Source: Leptospira meyeri
GTDB taxonomy: Bacteria; Spirochaetota; Leptospiria; Leptospirales; Leptospiraceae
NCBI RefSeq assembly: GCF_004368965.1
Contig: NZ_SORO01000004.1
Coordinates: 124,001 to 188,000, forward strand
Direction: 5' to 3'
Length of the DNA: 64,000 nt
Shown here in pieces: positions 41,512-51,098 of the stretch. The position numbers and the translations under genes were made by a program. How positions within the stretch are numbered: position 1 is the first letter of the stretch; every line of letters begins with the position of its first letter. The notes under the pieces are model-generated. The model saw nothing but the letters and a program-made list of their open reading frames with translations. It was not told where the DNA came from and ran no database searches.

Positions 41512-42138
41512 TTACTTTCTTAAAATAATAATTCTATTTTGGATGTCTAAATTTTTGAATCCATAATGATTTAAAATCCATTCAAAAGCTTTTTTTGTAT
41601 AAAAGAAGGTATGAGTTTGGTCATTTTTATAATACCATTTTTCAAAATGAATACTGTCATCGTAAGGATGGGTCAAGATATACAAACATCCGTTCGTATT
41701 TAATAAGTTGTATAAAATCTGAAATTCTTTTTTGGGGGAATGGAAATGTTCCACAACTTCCGTGAGGATGATGTAGTCGTAAGATTGTTTTAAGTTTTCT
41801 GGATCATTGTGAAAGAAGGGATCATACAATTTGATTTTGTATCCTTTCTGTTCCAACAAAAACTGAACGACTGGACCGGGACCTGCCCCATAATCCAATG
41901 CTTGGTCTGTTGATTTTTGATTGCCCAGAACCTTCTCCACCACTGGTCTTAAAAAATTTTGGTAACGTATGTCGTTTATATCGTTATTGTGTTCCAGATA
42001 CCGTGTTTTTTCTTCCTCTTGGTTTGGCCAAAACTTTGAATCCATAAAGATGGAAAGACAATTTCGACATCTTTGATATGAGCGAAATCTATTGGTAAAA
42101 AAAGGATTGGATTCTGATTCACAAAGAGGGCAATTCAC
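41512..42138 (-). CDS. SAM-dependent methyltransferase with N-terminal zinc motif
   Basis: A 208-residue class I methyltransferase. The first 30 residues hold two Cys pairs (CPLCESES, CRNC) as a probable zinc ribbon. The SAM-binding motif I is ALDYGAGPGPVVQFL, motif II is DYIILTEVVEHFHSP, followed by TNGCLYILTHPYDD. The layout with a C-terminal VVEHF and HTFFYTKKAF segment fits Methyltransf_23 proteins that act on sugars or small molecules. No substrate is evident from neighbours. Confidence 0.85.
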   Translation of the reverse strand: MNCPLCESESNPFFTNRFRSYQRCRNCLSIFMDSKFWPNQEEEKTRYLEHNNDINDIRYQNFLRPVVEKVLGNQKSTDQALDYGAGPGPVVQFLLEQKGYKIKLYDPFFHNDPENLKQSYDYIILTEVVEHFHSPKKEFQILYNLLNTNGCLYILTHPYDDSIHFEKWYYKNDQTHTFFYTKKAFEWILNHYGFKNLDIQNRIIILRK

Positions 42139-42285
42139 AATTTCTGAATCTCATTTTTCAAATAGGACTAGTGGTTTCAACTACGATCTACTTTGATTTA
42201 GAATCATTTCGTTTTCATTAAAAAACAATTCTATTTTTTCGAATCTATGTCCGACAATTAGAGTAATAGAGATCCCGGAACGCAC

Positions 42286-42900
42286 ATGCAAAATATAGAT
42301 TATTCGAGAAAGCTTAGATCCGGCCGACCCTTAGAAGGTGAGGTTCCATCCTATTTGCCACAAACGCATTCGTATCTTGGTAGTACACAAAAGCCTAAAT
42401 CTGCATTTATCCTTCTCATTGGTGGCATCTTATTATTTACCTCCGGTATGGTGGTTGGAATCCAACTTGGCCAAAAAGAAACTAAATTTAAAGAAAATTC
42501 GGAGACTTCTTTTTCGAATGTCGGTGGCACCCAAAGATTGCCGGCGCCGAAAGTAAGAATTCAGGAAGAAGTTTCCAGCGACCAGGAAGAGAACCGATCC
42601 AATGAATCTGGATCCGGCACTGCTTCGCCATTCCCGCAAGCCTTGAAGTTCCCTCCTAAAAATGACCAAATCAACTATATGGTACAAATTGGGGATTTCA
42701 CACCGGAAGAAGCAATTGCAGTGGGAAAACAACTGATTGATTCAAATCCTAGCCTCCGAGGTAGGATCTTTCGTACCTCTACGGGAAAACTATTTGCTGG
42801 TTACTTTTACCGTTTGGATGATGCGAAAGAAACTTTAGAAGCGGTGAAGTCGAAACTCCCTACATTGACCGACGCCCAAGTAAAAACCATTCGATTCTGA
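42286..42900 (+). CDS. SPOR-like domain membrane protein
   Basis: A 204-residue protein with about 40 cytoplasmic residues, one helix (AFILLIGGILLFTSGMVVGI) and a periplasmic part. After a charged linker the last 75 residues resemble SPOR: NYMVQIGDFTPEEAIAVGKQL, RGRIFRTSTGKLFAGYFYRL, DDAKETLEAVKSKLP. SPOR binds denuded peptidoglycan at division sites; the role of this protein is inferred from that. Confidence 0.72.
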   Translation: MQNIDYSRKLRSGRPLEGEVPSYLPQTHSYLGSTQKPKSAFILLIGGILLFTSGMVVGIQLGQKETKFKENSETSFSNVGGTQRLPAPKVRIQEEVSSDQEENRSNESGSGTASPFPQALKFPPKNDQINYMVQIGDFTPEEAIAVGKQLIDSNPSLRGRIFRTSTGKLFAGYFYRLDDAKETLEAVKSKLPTLTDAQVKTIRF

Positions 42901-42919
42901 ACTATTTTTACCAACTTCC

Positions 42920-42947
42920 TTGACATTCGTCAATTTTCAGTTATACT
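42920..42947 (+). promoter_or_regulatory. Good sigma70-type promoter before carD
   Basis: TTGACA (42920-42925) and TATACT (42942-42947) are separated by 16 nt. The predicted transcription start is near 42954, giving a leader of about 30 nt before the TTG start of carD. It is the best consensus promoter I saw in the window. Confidence 0.65.
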
Positions 42948-42983
42948 CATGGCAAGAGTATTTACGGAAGTTATTATACTTAC

Positions 42984-43565
42984 TTGGCTACAAAAAAACT
43001 AAACGAAAAAACTAAAGAGCCTAAATTCAAGGTGGGGGACTACGTTGTATACCCTATCCATGGAGTAGGTGAAGTCACAGAAGTTGCGAAAAAGCTGATT
43101 CTGGGAAAGAAAAAAGACTGTTACAGTTTGGAAATTCAAGGTTCCAAAATGAAGGTCTCTATCCCTGTGGATCGGGCAATGGATGTGGGTATCCGGTCGA
43201 TCATTGATAAAAAAGAGATCAAAAAAGTTCTCACTCTCCTAAAAAAGGATGAGGTCGACACGGAAGAGGACTGGAAGGTCCGTTACCAGAACAATATGAA
43301 CAAGATCAAATCTGGTTCCATTTTCGAAGTGGCTGATGTTTGCCGTAATCTTTACAGACGTGCCTATGGCAAAGAACTTTCCATTATGGAAAGAAAGCTC
43401 TATGAGAGCGCCTATAATTTAGTAAAGATGGAAATTGCACTTAGTAAAGGTGTACCCCAGGAAGAAGCAGGGAACATCGTCTCGGACGTGTTAGCTGCTT
43501 CCGTTCAGGGAATGGCTCCACCACCACCTCCAAAAGAATTGGATGATGATCTAGATTTAGAATAA
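42984..43565 (+). CDS. CarD/CdnL-type transcription regulator
   Basis: A CarD-family RNA polymerase-binding protein of 193 residues. The CarD Tudor-like domain is [20 protein letters not shown] near the N-terminus, followed by [26 protein letters not shown], and a helical DNA-binding domain with [26 protein letters not shown]. It stabilises open complexes at promoters in mycobacteria and others. The only start that fits is TTG at 42984 (GGAAG at -13), since an ATG at 42949 is out of frame. It ends in an acidic tail ([15 protein letters not shown]). Confidence 0.92.
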   Translation: MATKKLNEKTKEPKFKVGDYVVYPIHGVGEVTEVAKKLILGKKKDCYSLEIQGSKMKVSIPVDRAMDVGIRSIIDKKEIKKVLTLLKKDEVDTEEDWKVRYQNNMNKIKSGSIFEVADVCRNLYRRAYGKELSIMERKLYESAYNLVKMEIALSKGVPQEEAGNIVSDVLAASVQGMAPPPPPKELDDDLDLE

Positions 43566-43604
43566 ACTTCCGTTTTTGCTCAACTCTTTTATAAGGATTG
43601 AGTT

Positions 43605-44642
43605 ATGAAACACTTACTTTCAACCCTTGGGACAATTTTTGTCTCTTCGGTATCGTTTTTCTTCTTATATTCGGAATCGCAAAACCTCGTTTTGGCGGGG
43701 ACACTTGCTGGAGTCATTCTTTTTTATTCCCTATTCCTCGTGTTAGGCGAAAGAAAGTTATTCCCTGAAATCAAAGCTGATCTTGTACTTTGTGGTAGTG
43801 TGGGAGCACTTCTTGGTTTGTCCATTGCGGCCTTCCCTGTTAGCCTTCTTAACGATTACGGATACAAATCCATAGCCATTTTTGTGGCAGTTCTACTTTT
43901 CCTCTCTGGAATCAAAACAGGGGTGGCTTTTGCAAAAAAACCAGGCCTTGGGATTTTTGGTGGTGGTAACTCCACTGGTGGTTCTAGTTTCCAAATCCCT
44001 GGACTTGAGACTGGCAACACTCAGATCAAAGATAAAATTCTAGATACCTCTGTTGTGATTGATGGTCGTATTTTAGATATTGCTGATACACATTTCTTAG
44101 ATGGTCCACTCATTTTACCAAACTTTGTTTTAAGAGAGATTCAACTTATTTCCGATTCTTCTGATCCAATCAAACGGGCTCGCGGACGCCGTGGTCTTGA
44201 GATGTTGAACAAACTCCAAAGAAAAGGTTCTATTGAAGTAAAGATTACATATACGGATTATTCAGATACAAGAGAAGTGGATGCAAAACTTGTGAAACTA
44301 GCACGTGATACAGGTGGAGCTGTTGTAACCAACGACTTCAACTTAAACAAAGTTGCTGAGTTGCAAGGGGTTCGTGTCCTAAACTTGAACAATCTTGCCA
44401 ATGCATTAAAACCTGTTGTACTTCCTGGTGAAGAATTCCAAATTTCCGTCATCAAAGAAGGAAAAGACGAAAACCAAGGAATTGGTTACTTGGAAGATGG
44501 AACCATGGTTGTGATCGAAAACGGTGGCCATTTAGTTGGAAAAGATGTAAGAGTGGTAGTCACAAGTATCATCCAAACGGCTGCCGGTAAAATGATTTTT
44601 ACAAAAGTGCAAAACGGTAACAATAACTACAACAAATCGTAA
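43605..44642 (+). CDS. PIN-TRAM domain membrane protein (YacL-like)
   Basis: A 345-residue protein with four helices (about 5-105), a PIN nuclease-like domain and a C-terminal TRAM domain. PIN acidic residues are in [36 protein letters not shown] and [44 protein letters not shown]. This architecture is that of Bacillus YacL. It is often near carD, as here. Substrate RNA is not known. Confidence 0.9.
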   Translation: MKHLLSTLGTIFVSSVSFFFLYSESQNLVLAGTLAGVILFYSLFLVLGERKLFPEIKADLVLCGSVGALLGLSIAAFPVSLLNDYGYKSIAIFVAVLLFLSGIKTGVAFAKKPGLGIFGGGNSTGGSSFQIPGLETGNTQIKDKILDTSVVIDGRILDIADTHFLDGPLILPNFVLREIQLISDSSDPIKRARGRRGLEMLNKLQRKGSIEVKITYTDYSDTREVDAKLVKLARDTGGAVVTNDFNLNKVAELQGVRVLNLNNLANALKPVVLPGEEFQISVIKEGKDENQGIGYLEDGTMVVIENGGHLVGKDVRVVVTSIIQTAAGKMIFTKVQNGNNNYNKS

Positions 44643-44666
44643 TTTATTTTTAGTAGTCTAACGGAT

Positions 44667-46430
44667 ATGAAACTGGCTCGTTTTTTAATTTCACGCGAAG
44701 GGTTCATATCCGTACTTTGTTATGCGATTACCGCTGTATTTTCCTTCCTTTCTTTTGCTCCAATAAACCTTCCTTTTTTTGTTTGGTTAGCTCCTTTTGG
44801 GCTTTTCTTTGTGGAAAAAAGAAATCGGGGGAAATGGAAAAAACTCATTTATCATGGTTTTGGTTTTTCCATTTTATTTTATTTCGTTTCCTTTCATTGG
44901 ATTTACCATATGACCACTGTTTTTGGTGGATTTGATTGGTATTTGGCAGTTCCCATTTTTATTGGTTCTGCAATTCTATTGAATTTTAAGTTTCCTGTTT
45001 ATCTTTTATTGTTTTCCTTTTTGGCTAAACGAGTGGGAAAATTTTTTCCTATCATTGCATCTGTTTCAATTTTATTTGCGGAATTTTTTACACCCCAAGT
45101 TTTTCCTTGGTATTTTGGAAACGTAGTTGCTGAAAACCAAATTTTGGCGCAAAACGCAGAGTATGCGAGTGCGTACGGTTTGTCCGCATTTTTGTTTTTT
45201 GTCTCTTATTATTTGTTTTCGCTTAGAAAACCAAAAACTTTTTTTCGCCTACTGAAAAAATTTCTTTTTAGGCACAAAACTTTCCAAAAACGTTTTTTAT
45301 TTGGTGGCCTAAGCCTTGTTTTGGTTTTAGTTCTATTTTTTGGGAATGGGTATTATTTGTTTCAAAAATGGTCAAAAGTAAAACCCATCACTGAGCGGGA
45401 TGTTTTGATTATTCAACCGAATGCTCCTTTGGAATTTCGGGATGGACGTAACCCTGCCGAAGAAATTCGAAATCTAATGACTCGAATTGATTCAATGGCA
45501 GAACGGGAACTGAAAGGGAACTCGGTAGATCTGGTCGTTTTGCCAGAGTCAGGTGTACCGTTCTTCACAACACATGATACAGAGGTGACTCGTTACAGCC
45601 GTATCTATTGGCATCAATTCGAATCTTTGATGGCGATTTTAAGTCTACGGCATGGGACAAATGTATTTTACAACGAGTTAGATGCAGACCTAAATAAAGA
45701 AGCTCTTCCTGGTCGTATATCCAGACGAGATGTTCGAATGTACAATTCTTCAGTTGTAATGAATCCGAATGGAGAAAGAAGAAATAGTTATCAAAAAGTT
45801 TTTTTACTGATTTTCGGTGAATACATGCCCTTTGAATGGATGTATGCTCTGTCTGGACAAACCGGACAGTTTGCACCTGGAACCAATCTTAATTTAATTC
45901 CTTATTATGAACCAAGGAAAACACCATCTTCGCAAATAAAAGAACTTCATTTTGAAGACACAATGACGATGGGTCCAGCAGGGGTTAGGGAATATTATTC
46001 CAAAGAAAAAGTGGACGAAAAACAAATCGGAAGTTTTTTGCCTTTGATTTGTTATGAAGTGATCATTTCTGAGTTTGTGAGAAAGTTTGAGGGAGATCCT
46101 GATTTTATTGTCAATGTCACAAACGACAAATGGTATGGAAATTCAGTTGAGTCTTACCAACATCATACTTTAGGTAGACTGCGTGCTATAGAATTTCGTA
46201 AATGGATTGTTAGGTCCACTAATTCTGGAACATCAGTGTTTACGGATCATCTTGGGCGGAATATCGATAATGATTTCACTCCGATTGAAACAACGGCCGT
46301 GATTCGCAAAAAAGTTCAGGTAATTCCTGGGGAAATGACTTTTTACCGGTTATACGGGAACTTACTATCTTATTTGTATATGGGAATTGTAGGACTAGTG
46401 TTTTTCTTTTATGCAAAAGGAAATACTTAA
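44667..46430 (+). CDS. lnt: Apolipoprotein N-acyltransferase
   Basis: Lnt adds the third acyl chain to the N-terminal Cys of lipoproteins in the inner membrane. The 587-residue protein has seven to eight helices and a nitrilase domain. The catalytic triad is visible: Glu in VVLPESGVPF, Lys in RRNSYQKVFLLIFGEYMPF and Cys in LPLICYEVIISEF, followed by NVTNDKWYGNSVESYQH. The many lipoproteins in this window are its expected substrates. The gene at 46411 starts within its last codons. Confidence 0.93.
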   Translation: MKLARFLISREGFISVLCYAITAVFSFLSFAPINLPFFVWLAPFGLFFVEKRNRGKWKKLIYHGFGFSILFYFVSFHWIYHMTTVFGGFDWYLAVPIFIGSAILLNFKFPVYLLLFSFLAKRVGKFFPIIASVSILFAEFFTPQVFPWYFGNVVAENQILAQNAEYASAYGLSAFLFFVSYYLFSLRKPKTFFRLLKKFLFRHKTFQKRFLFGGLSLVLVLVLFFGNGYYLFQKWSKVKPITERDVLIIQPNAPLEFRDGRNPAEEIRNLMTRIDSMAERELKGNSVDLVVLPESGVPFFTTHDTEVTRYSRIYWHQFESLMAILSLRHGTNVFYNELDADLNKEALPGRISRRDVRMYNSSVVMNPNGERRNSYQKVFLLIFGEYMPFEWMYALSGQTGQFAPGTNLNLIPYYEPRKTPSSQIKELHFEDTMTMGPAGVREYYSKEKVDEKQIGSFLPLICYEVIISEFVRKFEGDPDFIVNVTNDKWYGNSVESYQHHTLGRLRAIEFRKWIVRSTNSGTSVFTDHLGRNIDNDFTPIETTAVIRKKVQVIPGEMTFYRLYGNLLSYLYMGIVGLVFFFYAKGNT

Positions 46431-47958
46431 ACTTCTTTTTGAATTTAGATTTTATATTGCTCTCTATATTTCGGTCGCTTCTCACATAACATTAATTATA
46501 TATTCTTTTAATAACGCAGATTCGCCATATCAGAAAATTCTTTGTGGTCCGCCTTGGATTTACGCGCAAGAAGAAGAAAAAGAACTCACGTTTCAGATGA
46601 ATTTTGGAAAAATCGGCGGTGAAACGGGAAATGCGGAAACTTCCGATGATCCAGGTGAGGGAGAGGAAGGAGAGGCCGGTGATGGGAATGGATTTTCAAA
46701 AGGTAAATATAACGGGAGCCAATGGGAAGAATTAGTCAAAGACTTGGAAGGCACATCATCTTTACGCAAACAATTCAAAAATGACTATGATCAAATCAAT
46801 GAAAATTCTGGAGTTGCAGATTCTTATATCAAAAGATACCGTGATTACGAAGATATCATTGTTAAAGATGTTCTACCAACAGTAAAAGGAATTCGTGACC
46901 CTTTCCGTGTTGATATAGAAAACGCTGAAGATAATTTGTTTGTTCACAAAGAGCGAAACCGCATCATTGAAGAGTTTCGAAAAGGAGATGAGTCTTCTCC
47001 TCCAATTACTATGAGGATTTCTAAGGAAGGTGAGGTAGAACCAAAATCTCCACTGACAATGCCTCAGGGAGATCGAATTCGTTATTTAGACAAAACACTC
47101 AAACAAAAGAAAGAAAAACAATTAGACGAGTTTATCTCTCGGTTTATGGGTTATGATCCAGACAAGGGAGATCTTAGTTTTTTTGTTCGAGATTTGTATT
47201 ATGAAAACTTACAAAGGTTAGCCTATCCGTTTAGCGGTGACCCGAGTTATTTTGCCATAGATTATTTTCAAGAAAATCTGAATAAAGAAGATTTTCTTAG
47301 ACAAATGATGGCAGCTCTTTCACAAAACCTAGGAACAAATACTGGCACTGAAATTCTTTTTACCATTGAAAACATTTACGAAATTCAAAGTCGAGCTCTC
47401 GAACAATACTTCCAGGCAAAAGAATACTTAAAACTAGCAACTCCAGAACAAAAACAAACTCTGCGTTATGAAACCTTACGAAGAATGTCAGAGAAATATA
47501 AAAAACTCTTAACGGAGAAAAAACTTTTTGCTCCAAAGGATGTAGAGGAAGCCTATTCAAAAAAGAGAGTGGATATTTTGGATACATTGATTGCGAACAC
47601 TCCGAAAGGATACAGATTGAAAGATGGGTATTTTGAGAAGGGAAGGGTCCTTTGGGAAGCAGGAAACAGTCGCAAAGATTCGAAACTCCAATCAGAAGCA
47701 ATCAAAACTTGGAATCGAATCACAAGTTTGCCCGCAAACGGTGATTTTTTAAATGAAAAAGCCTTTGAAACAATCCAACTTTTGTTAAGAGATCTTGGCA
47801 ATGTATCAGATGCCGATCGTTTGCCCCTTCAGACAAAAGCCCAAATTGATTTTATTCTTCGCACAAGGCTCAGTGAATCGATGAGTCGAAAAAAGGAAAG
47901 GGAAGATAAATTGCTCTGGCCTAAGATAAAACAAAAACAAGAAAATGGTCGGAACTAA
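46411..47958 (+). CDS. Hypothetical membrane-anchored protein, 515 aa
   Basis: Not recognised. It starts 20 nt inside the end of lnt. One membrane helix (FRFYIALYISVASHITLIIYSF) near residue 22 is followed by a Gly/Glu/Asp-rich stretch (residues 60-90, EGEEGEAGDGNG) and about 400 residues of probable helices in the periplasm, with regular Glu/Lys/Arg and RLSESMSRKKEREDK near the end. No enzyme motif is visible. Translational coupling to lnt suggests an envelope role. Confidence 0.75.
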   Translation: MQKEILKLLFEFRFYIALYISVASHITLIIYSFNNADSPYQKILCGPPWIYAQEEEKELTFQMNFGKIGGETGNAETSDDPGEGEEGEAGDGNGFSKGKYNGSQWEELVKDLEGTSSLRKQFKNDYDQINENSGVADSYIKRYRDYEDIIVKDVLPTVKGIRDPFRVDIENAEDNLFVHKERNRIIEEFRKGDESSPPITMRISKEGEVEPKSPLTMPQGDRIRYLDKTLKQKKEKQLDEFISRFMGYDPDKGDLSFFVRDLYYENLQRLAYPFSGDPSYFAIDYFQENLNKEDFLRQMMAALSQNLGTNTGTEILFTIENIYEIQSRALEQYFQAKEYLKLATPEQKQTLRYETLRRMSEKYKKLLTEKKLFAPKDVEEAYSKKRVDILDTLIANTPKGYRLKDGYFEKGRVLWEAGNSRKDSKLQSEAIKTWNRITSLPANGDFLNEKAFETIQLLLRDLGNVSDADRLPLQTKAQIDFILRTRLSESMSRKKEREDKLLWPKIKQKQENGRN

Positions 47959-48044
47959 TTTTTAATAAAAACATAGGCTGGTATAGCGAGCATTAGTGGC
48001 TCTTCTGTTTCGATTCAGTTGATTGTTTGAGCAAGTGGGCAGAA

Positions 48045-48500
48045 TTAGATTTTTAGATTTTCGAGACCGTTTTCGTGAAACTCTTGTGCCCATTTGTCGT
48101 GAAATGGCGTTTCTTTTTCGATTCTTTCTTCAATTGCCATTTGGGAGATGGCAGTCTCTCCGTAGTGACGGAGAAAATCTCTGTGTGCAAGCCTTTCTAT
48201 GAGTGCTTGCCAAAACACTTCATCTTCATAATCTTCCAGAATATCAACGAGACCACTTTCTTCCTCGAATTCTCTAGTCAGATAGGGCTCTCCGTTGTTC
48301 TGATCGATTTGCACAATATTACCAAGACCTGCATGGTCTGCTTGTGCAAAAACATGGCGAACTACATCGGCAAAACGAGAATCCGTATCAGGTTCATCTT
48401 CCGAACGATCCTTGGCTTGCAAGGTGGAAATGACCCAATCTCCCATATACACAAGCTTCAGCAGGGTTTCGTATTGTTCTAGGGACAGTTCCATTTCCAT
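48045..48500 (-). CDS. Hypothetical acidic protein, 151 aa
   Basis: Not recognised. A cytoplasmic acidic protein without signal peptide. Segments: LEQYETLLKLVYMGDWVISTL near the N-terminus, SRFADVVRHVFAQADHAGLG, LEDYEDEVFWQALIERLAHRDF and a C-terminus of helices with KETPFHDKWAQEF. The composition and order suggest a helical bundle. It is convergent with the gene at 46411 (gap of 86 nt, where I see no clear terminator). Confidence 0.7.
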   Translation of the reverse strand: MEMELSLEQYETLLKLVYMGDWVISTLQAKDRSEDEPDTDSRFADVVRHVFAQADHAGLGNIVQIDQNNGEPYLTREFEEESGLVDILEDYEDEVFWQALIERLAHRDFLRHYGETAISQMAIEERIEKETPFHDKWAQEFHENGLENLKI

Positions 48501-48576
48501 TTAGGATCAGGTTCGGTCATGAGGTTGTGAAGAAAAGAGTTTTTTACAGAAAGAGGCAATCTGAGGGAGCGAAAAT

Positions 48577-49218
48577 TCAATCTTCGAGAAGGATTTCTTT
48601 GTTACGAAGGGGTCTGTATTTATCTCGCACAATCGCAGTTATGTCATCGATGGCAATGAGGACCTCTTGGTTGGGATCATTATTTTCATAAGGCAGATAA
48701 AAGAATCCGAGAATTCGTATCGAACTCTTTTGTAGAAAAACTCTATCGTTTTGATCAAAATTTTTTGAAATCGAAACCGTAATCGATTTCCAACCTCGAT
48801 AATTCAATGAAGTCAAATTTAATTGTCTAACTTCTGCATCTTGTGATTCTATGATTAGTGTTAGGTTCCCGTTGGATTGTGATGAATAAATGGGGATGGT
48901 GATTTCTTTGATGAAGGCATTCACTTCAATGGGTTTTGGAAAGTATAATGAAAAAGGAAAATTGGCATCTTTGGGAATTCGCAGTACGAGTGCTTGTTTG
49001 GAACCTGGGATGGGAGCAGTGAAATTGCTGGAAAGGGAGATTTCCGGAAGTTTGGTTCCCTTTTCCAACTTTGTTCGCAGGTTTTCCTGATTGTAATTGG
49101 ACAATTCGAAATTTTCGAGAAGAATTTCCCGCCAAATCCCAGCTTCAGCCTGAATCGGAACCATTCCAAAGAAGAAAAGAAAAAGTGCAAGTTTCCTTAA
49201 GTTTATCAATGCAATCAT
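48577..49218 (-). CDS. FlaA-family flagellar sheath-like protein
   Basis: A secreted protein of 213 residues with a signal peptide (LALFLFFFGMVPIQAEA). It matches the fold signature of spirochaetal FlaA sheath proteins: LVLRIPKDANFPFSLYFP, FIKEITIPIYSSQSNGNLTL, LNLTSLNYRGWKSITVSI and SSIRILGFFYLPYE, ending in an acidic DDITAIV segment. FlaA proteins coat the periplasmic flagellar filament. This one is shorter than the main FlaA1 and FlaA2 proteins as I remember them, so it may be a minor relative. It diverges from the OmpL47-like gene. Confidence 0.62.
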   Translation of the reverse strand: MIALINLRKLALFLFFFGMVPIQAEAGIWREILLENFELSNYNQENLRTKLEKGTKLPEISLSSNFTAPIPGSKQALVLRIPKDANFPFSLYFPKPIEVNAFIKEITIPIYSSQSNGNLTLIIESQDAEVRQLNLTSLNYRGWKSITVSISKNFDQNDRVFLQKSSIRILGFFYLPYENNDPNQEVLIAIDDITAIVRDKYRPLRNKEILLED

Positions 49219-49282
49219 GTTGACAATAATTCCTTAGAAGGGGGATATATATGTTTTATCTGTAAAAAGGAGACTTATACAA

Positions 49283-50362
49283 ATGCAGGCGCACAAATAT
49301 CTTTTGGCCATACTGACAATTTCTTTCGCAGGCCAAATCACAGCACAGGTTGCTGCACCAAAAGCCACTACTTCCACAAAAGACCAGGCAATTAAAAAAA
49401 CAGAGTCCACTTCTACTCAAGCCAAAGACGGTGTAAATAAAGCTGAGACAACTGTAAAAGACATATTGGGTGACAAAAAAGAATCAGGGGCTTCTTCTTC
49501 TGATGCGTCTGCTCTTTTCATTACAAGTAAAACCACTTTTTCATTAGATGCAAAAGACGAATCATCCACAATCGATTTTATTGAGTGGAAACCGAAAAAT
49601 GGTGAATACAGAAAATTCACGCAACCAATCCGTATTGCTGAAGAAGGTCTTACTGAAATCTATTACCGATCTGTTGATAAAGTCGGAAATGCTGAGACTC
49701 CAAAAATTCTGGTAGTTCATGTTGATAACACAGCTCCAAGAGTGAACTTAGTGCCACAAGAACAGTTTTTTGTTTTAGATGGAGTTCCTTTTGCGTCAAA
49801 GAACAATACGTATACGCTTGTAGCAGAAGACCAACAAACAGGCGTTGAAAAAATTCAATTCAGCATCAACCAAGAAGTTGCAAAATCTTATGCTGATCCA
49901 ATCAAATTGGAGAACAGTGGAGCAAACGTAGTGAAATATTCCGCTACCGATAAATCAGGAAATTCCTCACCAGAATCTTCTCTTATCATTACTGTAGATG
50001 ATGTAAAACCAACTGTTGAAATTGTTCCTTCTTTCCCACTCGTTGACATCAATGGAAAAAACTTCCAAAGAAAAGGAAACGTATTCTACGTAAATGCAAC
50101 TGACAAAGAATCTGGTATCAAAAAAGTTTTAGTAAAAGTTGATGAAGAAGAATACAAACCTTACGTAGAAGCAATTGCGATTGAAACACAGGGTGACCAT
50201 GTGATCAAAGCAATGGCAGTAGACAATGTTGGTAACCAATCGGATGTAGTGGAAGTAAAACTCACAGTTGATTTAACTCCTCCAACTTCTACAATCCAAA
50301 AATCAACAGAAGCTTCTAAGGTAGAAACACAAACTCCTGCAGCAACTACACCTGCTAAGTAA
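49283..50362 (+). CDS. OmpL47-type surface protein with Ig-like repeats
   Basis: An exported protein of 359 residues. A good AGGAG and a signal peptide precede a low-complexity linker (Lys, Ser, Thr, Ala). Three repeats of about 90 residues follow, each with a core like YRSVDKVGNAE, YSATDKSGNSS or AMAVDNVGNQS and ending VHVDNTAPRVNLVP-like lines. This is the OmpL47-type repeat, common in Leptospira surface proteins that bind host matrix proteins. The C-terminus is again Thr/Ala/Pro-rich. A possible -35 TTGACA lies at 49220. Confidence 0.8.
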   Translation: MQAHKYLLAILTISFAGQITAQVAAPKATTSTKDQAIKKTESTSTQAKDGVNKAETTVKDILGDKKESGASSSDASALFITSKTTFSLDAKDESSTIDFIEWKPKNGEYRKFTQPIRIAEEGLTEIYYRSVDKVGNAETPKILVVHVDNTAPRVNLVPQEQFFVLDGVPFASKNNTYTLVAEDQQTGVEKIQFSINQEVAKSYADPIKLENSGANVVKYSATDKSGNSSPESSLIITVDDVKPTVEIVPSFPLVDINGKNFQRKGNVFYVNATDKESGIKKVLVKVDEEEYKPYVEAIAIETQGDHVIKAMAVDNVGNQSDVVEVKLTVDLTPPTSTIQKSTEASKVETQTPAATTPAK

Positions 50363-50400
50363 TTTTACCAGAAAAAAATAGAACCGCAAGTCTGCGGAAA

Positions 50401-50435
50401 CGAACCCCTTTCATTATGAGAGGGGTTCGCTTTTT
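50401..50435 (+). terminator. Intrinsic terminator overlapping comF start
   Basis: CGAACCCCTTTC (50401-50412) pairs with GAGAGGGGTTCG (50418-50429), 12 pairs with one G-T wobble and a 5-nt loop, followed by CTTTTT. It lies 38 nt after the OmpL47-like stop and looks like a textbook terminator, yet the ATG of comF (50416-50418) is in its loop and right arm. It may therefore end the upstream transcript and shield the comF start. Confidence 0.8.
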
Positions 50436-51093
50436 ATCCTTTTTTTTCCCAAAATTTTGTGTGAGTTGTGGACGTTCCGATTTTTTTTCGGAAATCACCG
50501 CTGTTTGCAAACCTTGCACAAAACAAAACTATTTCCCACAAAAACAAAATTGGAACCGCAGGCAGGTCAATCCACCAGCGGATCGATTTGTTTTTTATGA
50601 CCAAGTCTTCTATTTGCAAATTCGTAATGATTTTGAAAGAACCCTTTTTCAGTCCTTAAAATTTGAAAACGAAAGGCAGCTTGCAGAATATTTTTGTTTG
50701 GGACATAGGTCCCTTTCTAGACAGTTTTTGGGGGATCTTCCCGATTTACTGGCCTTAGTTCCCTCGTCTCCTAAGTCGGGACCAAGACCGTATCATGCTT
50801 CCTTTGCCCTCCTCGGTAAATGGAAAAAACTTTGGAAAATCAGGGAAGATACTAGTTTGCGTAAGGTTTCGTCGGACAAACAATCTTCGTTAGGGTTCGA
50901 GAAACGTTTTTTTCATGCAAAAAAGGCATTCCAATTCACAAAAAGTGATAGAATCATGGAAGGACTTCATGTTCTAATCGTAGATGATATATTTACGACA
51001 GGTGCCACAATCAATGAAATTGCTAGGCTGTACAAACAGTCCGGCGTTAGAAAGGTTTCCTGTGTTGTTTTACTGTTAAGTGGGGGTGATTGA
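50416..51093 (+). CDS. comF: ComF family phosphoribosyltransferase-like protein
   Basis: A 225-residue ComF/GntX-type protein. It has the N-terminal zinc motif of the family (FPKFCVSCGRSD ... VCKPC), the middle segment SLKFENERQLAEYF, and the PRPP-binding loop VLIVDDIFTTGATINE near the C-terminus. ComF is needed for DNA uptake in competent bacteria; elsewhere its function is unclear. Its ATG is inside a terminator hairpin; no better start exists, since the zinc Cys at residue 15 belongs to the protein. It is followed by STAS (5 nt) and rdgB. Confidence 0.88.
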   Translation: MRGVRFLSFFFPKFCVSCGRSDFFSEITAVCKPCTKQNYFPQKQNWNRRQVNPPADRFVFYDQVFYLQIRNDFERTLFQSLKFENERQLAEYFCLGHRSLSRQFLGDLPDLLALVPSSPKSGPRPYHASFALLGKWKKLWKIREDTSLRKVSSDKQSSLGFEKRFFHAKKAFQFTKSDRIMEGLHVLIVDDIFTTGATINEIARLYKQSGVRKVSCVVLLLSGGD

Positions 51094-51098
51094 ATCGA

